A stretch of DNA of 24,337 nucleotides from Hippea sp964442345 (lineage in GTDB: Bacteria > Campylobacterota_A > Desulfurellia > Desulfurellales > Hippeaceae), in contig CAYTZD010000019.1 in assembly GCA_964442345.1 (NCBI GenBank), positions 1 through 24,337 on the forward strand, read 5' to 3'. A model generated the notes under the pieces. That model was given only the letters and a program-made list of their open reading frames with translations, made no database searches and was not told the DNA's origin. Below are positions 15,063-22,451 of the stretch, piece after piece (positions within the stretch are counted from its first letter, which is position 1; every line of letters starts with the position of its first letter). The position numbers were made by a program, and so were the translations under genes.

Positions 15063-16595
15063 ATGAGAAGTGTTTTACTCTTAATTGTTTTTGTTTTTTT
15101 AACTGAGGTCTCTTTAGCCAAAACCATATACTTCTCTTTGGGTGCAAACCCTAAGCGTTTTATACCGTTTCTGGCTGTTGATTCATCCAGTGCAGAGATA
15201 TCATCCTATATATTCAATGGGCTTTTAAAATTAGATAAAGATATGCATATTGTTGGTGATTTGGCTAAAAGTTATGAGATTAAAGATGGCGGCAGAAAGA
15301 TTGTGTTTCATCTAAGGCATAATGTTTTCTGGCAGGATGGTGTGCCTTTTGAAGCAAAAGATGTGATATTCACATACAAACTTATTACCAATCCCAATAC
15401 GCCAACGCCGTATGCAGGCAAATATAAGCTTATAAAAAACATTTATGCACCCGATAAATATACCGTTGTGGTCGAATATCCCTATCCATTCAAGCCTGCT
15501 TTATATTCTTGGATGATGGGTATAGTTCCAGAACATCTGCTTAAAAGTGCAAAAAACATTGCAACGGCTGATTTTAACAGAAAACCATTAGGAACAGGTC
15601 CATATATTCTAAAGGATTGGAAAGATGGCCAGTATATAAAGCTTGATGCCTTTGATAAGTATTTTATCCACAAGCCATATATTCAGAATATCGTGTACAG
15701 AATAATACCAGATCCTACAACGGCATTGCTTGAACTTGAAAATGGCGGACTTGATATGCTCTCTTTAACGCCGCTTCAGTATGAATATGAATTTAAAGGC
15801 AAGCCGTTTGCAAAAAGGTATAAGGTCTATTTTGAACCGTCGAGTGCATATACCTATTTGGGATTTAATTTAAAGGATAGGCTTTTTAGGGATGTTCGCA
15901 TCAGGAAGGCTATCTGTATGGCAATAAATAGAGAAGAGATAAAAAAAGCAATTCTCTTTGGCTTTGGCAGGGTCGCAGATAGTATATATCCGCAGAATTC
16001 AGCTTATTTTTATCCAAAAACCGTGTGTCATTATGATCCAGAAGGTGCGTTGAAATTGTTAAAAGAAGCTGGTTGGCATAAAGGAAGAGACGGTTTTCTA
16101 TACAAGAATGGACATAGATTCTCCTTTACTCTCTACACAAATGAAGGAAATAACGAAAGAAAGTATGCTGCGATTATGATTCAGGAATATCTGCGTCGCA
16201 TAGGCATAGAGATGAAGATAAGAATCCTTGAGTGGCAGGCGTTCTTAAACTTTGTAAACGAGAGACATTTTGATGCTGTGATTTTGGGCTGGCAACTTGG
16301 CGCAGACCCGGATATGTATTCAATCTGGCATTCAAAAAGCGATTTTAAGGGTGGTTTTAATTTTGTCGGCTTTAGAGATAAGAAGGTTGATAAATTGATT
16401 GAGCTTGCAAGAAGGACATTTGATAAAAAGGTTTCACAAAAAATTTATAAAAAGATAAACGATTTAATTGTACATCAGTATCCGTATATTTTTCTATACT
16501 ATCCAACTTCAATTATTGCGGTAAACAGAAATATTAAAGGCATTAAACCTGCTAAAGCAGGCATCACTTACAACATTATCGATTGGAGATATTAA
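15063..16595 (+). CDS. Periplasmic peptide/solute-binding protein (SBP family 5)
   Basis: An extracytoplasmic binding protein of the DppA/OppA family (SBP_bac_5), 510 aa. The N-terminus is a signal peptide with hydrophobic core VLLLIVFVFLTEVSLA, probable cleavage after Ala19. Typical family stretches are SYEIKDGGRKIVFHLR (about 78-93) and GTGPYILKDW. No lipobox cysteine is present, so it is likely a free periplasmic protein. It starts directly after secG with no clear ribosome site, implying coupling. No permease or ATPase gene for an ABC transporter is in the window, so ligand and partner are unknown. Its placement at the end of a glycolytic operon is unusual. Confidence 0.88.
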   Translation: MRSVLLLIVFVFLTEVSLAKTIYFSLGANPKRFIPFLAVDSSSAEISSYIFNGLLKLDKDMHIVGDLAKSYEIKDGGRKIVFHLRHNVFWQDGVPFEAKDVIFTYKLITNPNTPTPYAGKYKLIKNIYAPDKYTVVVEYPYPFKPALYSWMMGIVPEHLLKSAKNIATADFNRKPLGTGPYILKDWKDGQYIKLDAFDKYFIHKPYIQNIVYRIIPDPTTALLELENGGLDMLSLTPLQYEYEFKGKPFAKRYKVYFEPSSAYTYLGFNLKDRLFRDVRIRKAICMAINREEIKKAILFGFGRVADSIYPQNSAYFYPKTVCHYDPEGALKLLKEAGWHKGRDGFLYKNGHRFSFTLYTNEGNNERKYAAIMIQEYLRRIGIEMKIRILEWQAFLNFVNERHFDAVILGWQLGADPDMYSIWHSKSDFKGGFNFVGFRDKKVDKLIELARRTFDKKVSQKIYKKINDLIVHQYPYIFLYYPTSIIAVNRNIKGIKPAKAGITYNIIDWRY

Positions 16596-17011
16596 AACTC
16601 CTCTGGCAGACTCATCGCTTTAACAGGGCAAACCTTTACACAGTATCCGCAAGCTATACATCTATCCTTGTAAAGTTCTACTCTCATTGTTTTTCTATCT
16701 TCTATTGTTAAGGCGTCTGTGGGACAGACTGCAACACAGAAGCCGCAGTGATAGCACTTCTCTTCGTCTCTTTGAATGCTCTCTTCGACAAAACTTATAG
16801 AGACGCTGTTTTTTCTTAGATAATCTATGCCTTTGAAGAAGTCTTCTTCGCTGTTTGCTGATATCTCAAGGGTTAATATGCCTTCCCTTCGTGGAAATAT
16901 GTTTGCCTTCATTATGTTGAATGTTAGGTCATACTTTTTGCATATATCAGATACCAACGGTTTATCTGCTATCTCTTTTGGGAACTTCAGGACTATCTTT
17001 TTTGAAAACAT
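16592..17011 (-). CDS. NIL-domain ferredoxin of the homocysteine-forming system
   Basis: A 139-aa protein with an N-terminal NIL domain (about 3-75, beta-alpha ferredoxin-like fold also found at the C-terminus of MetN ATPases) and a C-terminal bis-[4Fe-4S] ferredoxin. The clusters are Cys86, Cys89, Cys92, Cys96 and Cys118, Cys121, Cys124, Cys128. NIL-ferredoxins of this type work with DUF39 proteins in homocysteine formation in Methanosarcina (MA1822 with MA1821). Here the DUF39 gene is in the same operon. GGAGGC gives a good ribosome site in the 13-base gap after UPF0280. The probable role is electron supply for sulfur transfer; this is inference from the family. Confidence 0.9.
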   Translation of the reverse strand: MFSKKIVLKFPKEIADKPLVSDICKKYDLTFNIMKANIFPRREGILTLEISANSEEDFFKGIDYLRKNSVSISFVEESIQRDEEKCYHCGFCVAVCPTDALTIEDRKTMRVELYKDRCIACGYCVKVCPVKAMSLPEEF

Positions 17012-17024
17012 TTTGCCTCCTTTT

Positions 17025-17735
17025 TTAGCTGATAAGTTTTAAATCTCCCCAGATGCCTAATCTTTTATTCTTTATGAATAGACAGCCTATTACATTTTTG
17101 CTTTTTGCAAAGTCTATGGCTTTTTCTATGTCGTTTTCATTTTTTATTATGTTTGCTGCAGCCGTCGCCATCGCATCGGCAGATGCTGCACTTTTATCAA
17201 CGATAACGGAAATGTCTGCTTTACCTTTGCTTAGGGATGGGCCTATCTTTGCACTTGATGCGCAGACGCCAAATGGCTGATCAGCTATATTTACGCTGAA
17301 TGTTATGTAATCTTTGAAGAATTGGTTGTTTGTGTATATGCCTATCTTGGCAGGTTTCTTAAGTTTTAAAAACAGGTCGCCGCCGTTTTCAACGATGCAC
17401 TCTTCGCACTGCTTTAGAATGAATCTTCCAATCTCTTCGGCTATAGCTCCAGCAACGGCAGCCATAGGCCCGACATTTGCCTTTTTTGATGCTTCAATCA
17501 TAATATTTGCAATTTTTGGTGCTTTTTTATCTGTTTTTATGGGTTCTAAGGATGTTAGAAACTCTTTTCTTTTGGATATGTATGACTCAAGCTGGTCGAT
17601 TAGCTTCTTTAAAAGCTCAAATATCTCAAATCTATTGTCGTTGCAGCTTTTTATAAATAGATTACTGTATTTGTATGATAATTCAAAGGCATTAAAGCCT
17701 TCTGTGTCGAATAAGTCCCTATAGATTCTTTTCAT
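17025..17735 (-). CDS. UPF0280 family protein (COG2122), sulfide assimilation partner
   Basis: A 236-aa protein of the UPF0280/COG2122 family, related in fold to ApbE. The central region has the family-typical MAAVAGAIAEEIGR (113-126) and a glycine-rich ENGGDLFL (137-144). A C-terminal region reads DKSAASADAMATAAANI, resembling the ApbE-type motif, though FMN transferase activity should not be assumed. A Methanosarcina homologue (MA1715) supports efficient sulfide use. The ATG lies inside the end of DUF39 (17-base overlap) with only a weak ribosome site, so translation is probably coupled. Exact biochemical role unknown. Confidence 0.85.
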   Translation of the reverse strand: MKRIYRDLFDTEGFNAFELSYKYSNLFIKSCNDNRFEIFELLKKLIDQLESYISKRKEFLTSLEPIKTDKKAPKIANIMIEASKKANVGPMAAVAGAIAEEIGRFILKQCEECIVENGGDLFLKLKKPAKIGIYTNNQFFKDYITFSVNIADQPFGVCASSAKIGPSLSKGKADISVIVDKSAASADAMATAAANIIKNENDIEKAIDFAKSKNVIGCLFIKNKRLGIWGDLKLIS

Positions 17736-18936
17736 ATCTTTTTAGATACTTTAAAGGTTCGTAATCCTTTGATTGCGGTAGAAGTTCGCTCGGTTTTGTT
17801 AAATAGAATTTTTTATCGTAAATCCACTGTTTTAAGGTTTCTGCTATCTTCATAGCACCCGAATAGCTCGACAGTGGTGATGCTGGAATTTTTTTACCCT
17901 TTACCGTTATGTATCCACTTTTTAGCTCTTTGTAATTTGTAAGGCCGTAATTGTTATCTATCTTTAATGGATAGTCATGTCCGTAATCAAAAATATAGGC
18001 GTCAATCTCTTCGTCGCTTACGGATGTAAAAAACGCCATCTCTTCGTTTAAGATGGGTATGGCAAGGCCAACTCCAATACTTAAAGAACATCCATATCCC
18101 AAAATTGATGCACCTTTTACAAAATCTGGACTCATCTGCTTCATATCGCCCATTACGGCTAATGCACCAGCACCTGTTTTTGGAATGCCCCTTTCGTTTC
18201 TCTCTTCGTCTGGATTATGCTGCGTGCCGTGCCAGATTACATAACCGATGCCACCGCCTAAGAATATACGGGTTCCTATGCCTACGGTTAGATAAAAAGG
18301 ATCGTTCATTAATGGAGATAACTGTCCTGCTGATGAGTATGTCGCATTTGCCAGTTTTGGTTTTAGCACGCCCATATATGTATAAATTGTGTGGTCTGTT
18401 GAATTGACGGCAACAGAATAATTCTGATAGGCATTTCGCGGATTTAGAAGCGTTGCCTGTTTTAGATCGTTTATCGTTATCTCCATCTCTATCTGTTTTG
18501 CAGGATAACAGTCTGTGCCGTATCCTTCTGCGACAAGCTTAACCCTCTTGCCTGCAATTAAATCTTCTATTACATGACCGCCACCGTATTCAAACCTACC
18601 TGGATGAACGGCGTTTAGTGGGTCATCTTTTCTTGTTGATGTTGCACCCAAAAAACAGTCAACAGCAGCAACGGCACCGTATGCTTCAACATCATTTAGC
18701 CATACTTTGGCTGCCTTTATTTTTGGTGTTGTGTGTCCAAAGTTTATTAAGGCTCCGCTTGAGCACATGGTTCCAAAGGTGCCTGTCGTTACCACATCAA
18801 CCTTTTTTGCTGCTTCTATTACGCCTTCTTTTCTTACAATATCTATCATCTCTTCTGCATTCACAATAACAGCTTCGCCGTTTTCTATCTTTTTGTTTAT
18901 CTCGTCTATGGTTTTGTTTACTTTGAATATGCTCAA
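17719..18936 (-). CDS. DUF39 homocysteine biosynthesis protein
   Basis: Member of the HcyBio/DUF39 (COG1900) family, implicated in methanogens in making homocysteine from aspartate semialdehyde and sulfide-derived sulfur, without the usual O-acyl-homoserine route. I chose a TTG start at 18936, because AGGAGG (18949-18944) is seven bases upstream; starting at 18981 would run through the ribosome site and promoter. This gives 405 aa. Cysteines that could carry the persulfide or thioester chemistry are Cys58 (GTMCSSGA), Cys94 (VDCFLGAT), Cys143 (GTDCYPAK) and Cys283 (YGCSLSIG). There are no C-terminal CBS domains, unlike the Methanosarcina MA1821 protein. First gene of the trio. Confidence 0.9.
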   Translation of the reverse strand: MSIFKVNKTIDEINKKIENGEAVIVNAEEMIDIVRKEGVIEAAKKVDVVTTGTFGTMCSSGALINFGHTTPKIKAAKVWLNDVEAYGAVAAVDCFLGATSTRKDDPLNAVHPGRFEYGGGHVIEDLIAGKRVKLVAEGYGTDCYPAKQIEMEITINDLKQATLLNPRNAYQNYSVAVNSTDHTIYTYMGVLKPKLANATYSSAGQLSPLMNDPFYLTVGIGTRIFLGGGIGYVIWHGTQHNPDEERNERGIPKTGAGALAVMGDMKQMSPDFVKGASILGYGCSLSIGVGLAIPILNEEMAFFTSVSDEEIDAYIFDYGHDYPLKIDNNYGLTNYKELKSGYITVKGKKIPASPLSSYSGAMKIAETLKQWIYDKKFYLTKPSELLPQSKDYEPLKYLKRYEKNL

Positions 18937-18968
18937 GGTTTGACCTCCTACTACTTTACTTGAAAAAA

Positions 18969-18997
18969 CAAATACCATCAAAGGATTGTAAAGTCAA
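18969..18997 (-). promoter_or_regulatory. Promoter of the DUF39-UPF0280-ferredoxin operon
   Basis: On the minus strand TTGACT (18997-18992) is followed after 17 bases by TATTTG (18974-18969), with TG one base before it, an extended -10. The start point would be near 18962, giving a leader of about 25 bases to the TTG start at 18936. I see no riboswitch-sized leader, so a SAM riboswitch is not present. Confidence 0.5.
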
Positions 18998-19015
18998 TAA
19001 GATGTGCTTAAACGA

Positions 19016-19042
19016 TTGAAAAATGGATTTTATAGGTATAAT
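19016..19042 (+). promoter_or_regulatory. Promoter of the yggS-pncA-pncB-tatD run
   Basis: A perfect TATAAT (19037-19042) is preceded by TTGAAA (19016-19021) at 15 bases, a short spacing. Transcription would start near 19049, with AAAGGAG just upstream of the ATG at 19068. Back to back with the DUF39 promoter. Confidence 0.5.
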
Positions 19043-19067
19043 ATTGCCAAAAAAAAGGAGTGAAATT

Positions 19068-19733
19068 ATGTCCATTAAGGAGAATGTCGAAAGGATTTTA
19101 AAAGAGATACCAAAAGGCGTAACGGTTGAAGCAGCAGCAAAAACTAAAACGGCAGAAGAGATAGAAGAAGCCATACAGGCAGGTATAACTATAATAGGTC
19201 AAAACTACATGAAAGACTTTAAGAATACATATTGGAATGTGCGTTCAAAGGCTGAATGGCACTTCATAGGCAGCTGCAAAACACAGAAGCACGACCTTTT
19301 AAAGCCAAAGTTTTTGCAGGTTATAGATATGATTGAGACGATAGATGATTATGAATTTGCAAAGGCTCTTAATGAGAAGCTTGTAAACTTAAATAAAACA
19401 ATGCCTGTCTTGATTGAAGTAAATTCGGCTGAAGAATCACAAAAAAGCGGCATTATGCCTGATGATGTTATCGAATTTGCAAAAAGTATAGCAGGATTTG
19501 AGAATATAAAGATAGATGGTCTAATGACGATGGGTCCAGCTATTGAACCAGAAGGCTTAAGGAAGTATTTTAAACTAACAAAGGAGTTGTTTGATGAGCT
19601 AAAAAATGCTCTCGGTATTGAATTAAACACTCTCTCGATGGGTATGACTGATTCGTATAAGGTGGCTATAGAAGAAGGTGCAAACCTTGTCAGGATTGGC
19701 AGGGCTATATTTGGCAAGCGTATATACACTTGA
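19068..19733 (+). CDS. yggS: YggS/PROSC family pyridoxal phosphate homeostasis protein
   Basis: PLP-binding protein without known catalytic activity that keeps free pyridoxal 5'-phosphate low. The ATG at 19068 was chosen because AAGGAG lies upstream and an earlier ATG at 19023 would overlap the promoter. The 221 aa form an alanine-racemase-like barrel. Lys25 (AAAKTK) is the PLP lysine. WHFIGSCKTQK and SMGMTDSYKVAIEEGANLVRIGRAIFG are the family's phosphate-binding motifs. The N-terminus is a little shorter than usual. It is divergent from the homocysteine operon; a link through PLP-dependent sulfur amino acid enzymes is conceivable but unproven. Confidence 0.93.
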   Translation: MSIKENVERILKEIPKGVTVEAAAKTKTAEEIEEAIQAGITIIGQNYMKDFKNTYWNVRSKAEWHFIGSCKTQKHDLLKPKFLQVIDMIETIDDYEFAKALNEKLVNLNKTMPVLIEVNSAEESQKSGIMPDDVIEFAKSIAGFENIKIDGLMTMGPAIEPEGLRKYFKLTKELFDELKNALGIELNTLSMGMTDSYKVAIEEGANLVRIGRAIFGKRIYT

Positions 19734-19783
19734 TTTTAGCTATATTTGGTAGTAGTCTTTCTCTTTAAGAAGGAGGTATCAAG

Positions 19784-20299
19784 ATGAAAAAGGCTGTTTT
19801 GGTTGTTGATATGCTCAACGATTTTACGCTTGATGATGCGCCACTGAAGGTTGAAGAGAATAAAAAGATAATACCAAACATAAAAGAGCTAATAGAGAAA
19901 GAGAGAAAAAATTCTACACCAATAATTTATGTGTGTGATTCACACGCGCCAGATGATAGGGAATTTGAAATCTGGCCAAAGCACTGTGTAAAGGGAACAA
20001 AGGGTGCTCAAATAGTTGATGAGCTAAAACCAAAAGAATCCGACTTTGTTATTGAAAAGACAACATACGATGGTTTTTACAGAACAAATCTTGATGATTT
20101 GTTAAAGCAGTTGGGTGTTGACTATTTGATTATAACGGGATGTGTGATAAATATATGCATACACTATACTGCATCAAGCGCAGTGCTGAAAGGTTATCAG
20201 GTTGAGATACCGTTGAATTGCGTGTCTGCTTTGGATGAAGAATCAAGAAAGTGTGCCATAGCGCAGTTTAAAAATGTGCTCAATATAAAATTAACATAA
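19784..20299 (+). CDS. pncA: Nicotinamidase-like cysteine hydrolase (isochorismatase family)
   Basis: Probably hydrolyses nicotinamide to nicotinate. The 171-aa protein has the triad Asp9 (VVDMLNDF), Lys92 (IEKTTYDGF) and Cys125 (NICIHYTA). A metal site typical of nicotinamidases is present as Asp52, His54 and His67 (CDSHAPDD, WPKHCVKGT), which separates it from plain isochorismatases. The next gene, 13 bases downstream, is nicotinate phosphoribosyltransferase, which would use the product. Substrate is therefore a strong inference from motif plus context. AAGGAGG precedes the ATG. Confidence 0.85.
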   Translation: MKKAVLVVDMLNDFTLDDAPLKVEENKKIIPNIKELIEKERKNSTPIIYVCDSHAPDDREFEIWPKHCVKGTKGAQIVDELKPKESDFVIEKTTYDGFYRTNLDDLLKQLGVDYLIITGCVINICIHYTASSAVLKGYQVEIPLNCVSALDEESRKCAIAQFKNVLNIKLT

Positions 20300-20312
20300 A
20301 AGGAGAGACCGA

Positions 20313-21461
20313 ATGTTTATAGCTGATGAAGACTTAATAAAACAGGGAAAGGTTACGGATGTTTATTTTGAGAGAGCTATTGAAGTAATAGAAGCGAAGA
20401 ATTTAGATAAAACTGTAAAAGCAGAGATTAGCGTAAAAGGTTTACCGAAGGATTACTCATGGGCTGTGTTTTGTGGCCTTCAAGAGGTGCTTGAATTACT
20501 TGAAGATAGAGATGTAAATGTAAGGGCAATTCCAGAAGGAAGTATATTTAAAGAGAACGAACCAGTTATTGAGATAGAAGGCAAATACTCTACCTTTGCA
20601 GTGCTTGAGACGGCCATATTGGGCTTTTTATGTCAGGAATCTGGCGTTGCAACCAAAGCTGCAAGGGTGAGAAAGGCAGCAAAAGACAAAACAGTTCTAT
20701 CGTTTGGCGCAAGAAGAATGCACCCAGCTGTTGCCATAGCGATAGAAAGGGCAGCATACATAGGCGGATGCGACGGCTTTTCAACTGTCGCTGCAGCAGA
20801 GAAATTGGGCTTAAAGGCATCTGGCACAATGCCACACTCTTTGGTTTTGCTTGTTGGTGATACGCTTGAAGCTGCAAAATACTTTGACGAAGTTGTTGAT
20901 ATAGATGTGCCAAGAATTGTTTTAATAGACACATTTGGCGATGAGAAGTTTGAGACTATAAGGGTTGCAGAAGCACTAAAGAAGAGGCTTGCAGGCGTTA
21001 GGCTTGATACACCATCATCAAGAAGAGGCAACATGAAAAAAATCCTTGAAGAGTTAAGATGGGAATTAAATGTAAGGGATTTGAAACACATTCAGCTATT
21101 TGTAAGTGGTGGATTGGATGAAAATAGCGTTGCAGAACTTGTTGATGTTGCAGATGGCTTTGGTGTTGGCACAAGCATAAGTTCGGCAACGACGATCGAC
21201 TTTTCGCTTGATATAGTTGAGATTGAAGGTAAACCAATAGCAAAGAAGGGTAAAAATTCTGGTTCTAAAAGCCTTCTTAAGTGTGATAAATGTTTTAGAA
21301 GTAAAATCGTGCCATTTACCACGCAGTCTGAAGAGTGTGAATGCGGCGGAACTATGGAAGATGCACTTGAATATTACATAAGAAACGGCAAGCTTATCAG
21401 AGATTTTGAAGATGTATCGACGATAAGAAACAGATGCTTAAGGGAGTTAAGGCATGTATAA
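20313..21461 (+). CDS. pncB: Nicotinate phosphoribosyltransferase, archaeal-type with zinc knuckle
   Basis: Makes nicotinate mononucleotide from nicotinate and PRPP in NAD salvage. The 382 aa show FGARRMHPA (131-139), GTMPHS (171-176) with His175 as the likely phosphohistidine, DTFGDE (206-211), SGGLDE (265-270) and FGVGTSI (283-289). A C-terminal zinc knuckle with Cys324, Cys327, Cys342 and Cys344 resembles the compact form known from Thermoplasma, shorter than the roughly 400-aa enterobacterial PncB. AAAGGAGAG precedes the ATG. Its end overlaps the tatD start by eight bases. Confidence 0.92.
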   Translation: MFIADEDLIKQGKVTDVYFERAIEVIEAKNLDKTVKAEISVKGLPKDYSWAVFCGLQEVLELLEDRDVNVRAIPEGSIFKENEPVIEIEGKYSTFAVLETAILGFLCQESGVATKAARVRKAAKDKTVLSFGARRMHPAVAIAIERAAYIGGCDGFSTVAAAEKLGLKASGTMPHSLVLLVGDTLEAAKYFDEVVDIDVPRIVLIDTFGDEKFETIRVAEALKKRLAGVRLDTPSSRRGNMKKILEELRWELNVRDLKHIQLFVSGGLDENSVAELVDVADGFGVGTSISSATTIDFSLDIVEIEGKPIAKKGKNSGSKSLLKCDKCFRSKIVPFTTQSEECECGGTMEDALEYYIRNGKLIRDFEDVSTIRNRCLRELRHV

Positions 21462-22221
21462 AATAATCGATACGCACTGCCATATCGATATGGAACAGTT
21501 TGATGAAGATAGGGATGAAGTGATAAAACGCTCTTCAGAAAACGGTGTAAAAGCGATTCTTGTTCCTGCAACTGTTGTTGAAGACTTTGAAAAAGAGAGA
21601 CAATTAAGCGAAAAATATGAAATAATTTACTATATGGTTGGCATACATCCGCACGATGCAAAGACGGCCAATACAAGTGTGTATGATGAAGCTATAAAAC
21701 ATTTAAAAAACAAAAAGTGTGTCGGTGTTGGTGAGATAGGCCTTGACTATTACTATGAGCATTCGCCAAGAGATATACAAAAGGATGTGTTTGCTAACTT
21801 TATTGATCTTGCGATAGAGAATAATTATCCTGTTTCGATACACTGCAGAGATGCAGATGACGATCTTGTTGATATTTTAATCTCAAGAAAGGGTGTCAAA
21901 GGTGCAATCCACTGTTTCTCTGGCAGCGAGAAGCTTTTAAAACTTGGGCTTGATTTGGGTCTTTACTTCGGCATAGGCGGTGTTTTGACTTTCAAAAACT
22001 CTCATTTAAAAGATGTGATAAAGGATGTTCCGCTTGAATTTGTTATCTTTGAGACAGATGCGCCATTTCTTGCTCCAGTCCCAAAAAGAGGCAAACGAAA
22101 CGAGCCCCTGTATATTGCCTATGTGATAGATAAAATGGCAGAAATTTTAAACATAGACGCAGAAAAGATAGCAGAGATAGGCTTTGAGAATGCCAAACAA
22201 TTGTTTTCTTTGAAGGTGTGA
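21454..22221 (+). CDS. tatD: TatD family metal-dependent deoxyribonuclease
   Basis: Two-metal hydrolase of the TatD/YcfH family, acting on DNA 3' ends and repair intermediates. The 255 aa carry the full ligand set: His8 and His10 (DTHCHID), Glu94 (GEIGLDYYY), His130 (SIHCRDA), His153 (IHCFSGS) and Asp202 (ETDAPFLAP). The RGKRNEP motif near 213-219 is the phosphate-binding element. The ATG lies inside the end of pncB, with no independent ribosome site, so it is coupled to pncB. Last gene of the run. Confidence 0.94.
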   Translation: MYKIIDTHCHIDMEQFDEDRDEVIKRSSENGVKAILVPATVVEDFEKERQLSEKYEIIYYMVGIHPHDAKTANTSVYDEAIKHLKNKKCVGVGEIGLDYYYEHSPRDIQKDVFANFIDLAIENNYPVSIHCRDADDDLVDILISRKGVKGAIHCFSGSEKLLKLGLDLGLYFGIGGVLTFKNSHLKDVIKDVPLEFVIFETDAPFLAPVPKRGKRNEPLYIAYVIDKMAEILNIDAEKIAEIGFENAKQLFSLKV

Positions 22222-22309
22222 TTTATTTACTGATTTTACGCAAAAAGGAATATTAACCACTAATCGTTGAGTTTAGATTTAAGGACAATCAATCAGTAAG
22301 TTAAATCAC
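22218..22309. repeat. Long imperfect inverted repeat downstream of tatD
   Basis: The left arm GTGATTTA-t-TTACTGATT (22218-22235) and the right arm AATCAGTAA-gt-TAAATCAC (22291-22309) are reverse complements except for a 1- versus 2-base internal bulge, 17 matched pairs in all, separated by 55 bases. The left arm includes the tatD stop. The right arm is followed by TTTATTTT, so in RNA it could act as a large-loop terminator; in DNA it could be a miniature transposable element end pair. No clear target duplication flanks it. Matching arms are seen; the nature is undecided. Confidence 0.6.
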
Positions 22310-22451
22310 TTTATTTTGGAAGCGAAGATACTTATCAAGCTAAATATGGCTGCTGCAAGCAAGTTGAAAAAGTTGGAATATATGCGGGATTTGTGTAATT
22401 GCAAAATCAGGTGATGGATAGTGTAAGATTTTAATTAAAGGAGGTATTTTT
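22310..22451 (+). other. Spacer before the TDT transporter gene, with weak promoter
   Basis: This is the remainder of the longest gene-free stretch (22222-22451). A weak promoter candidate, TTGCAA (22399-22404) and TGTAAG (22422-22427) at 17 bases, precedes a strong AAAGGAGG (22437-22443) for the transporter. A short open frame from 22300 to a TAA at about 22398 encodes about 32 residues rich in Cys, Lys and Tyr without a good start; I do not recognise it and treat it as possible debris of an older gene. Confidence 0.35.

Noticed and set aside
17314..17724. 136-residue plus-strand frame opposite the UPF0280 gene
   Set aside because: UPF0280 motifs on the minus strand account for the conservation; the plus frame has no ribosome site.
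18937..19067. SAM or other riboswitch upstream of the homocysteine operon
   Set aside because: The predicted leader is only about 25 bases, too short for any known riboswitch class.
20633..21091. 152-residue minus-strand frame inside pncB
   Set aside because: Antisense to the PncB barrel with its conserved motifs; no initiation signals.
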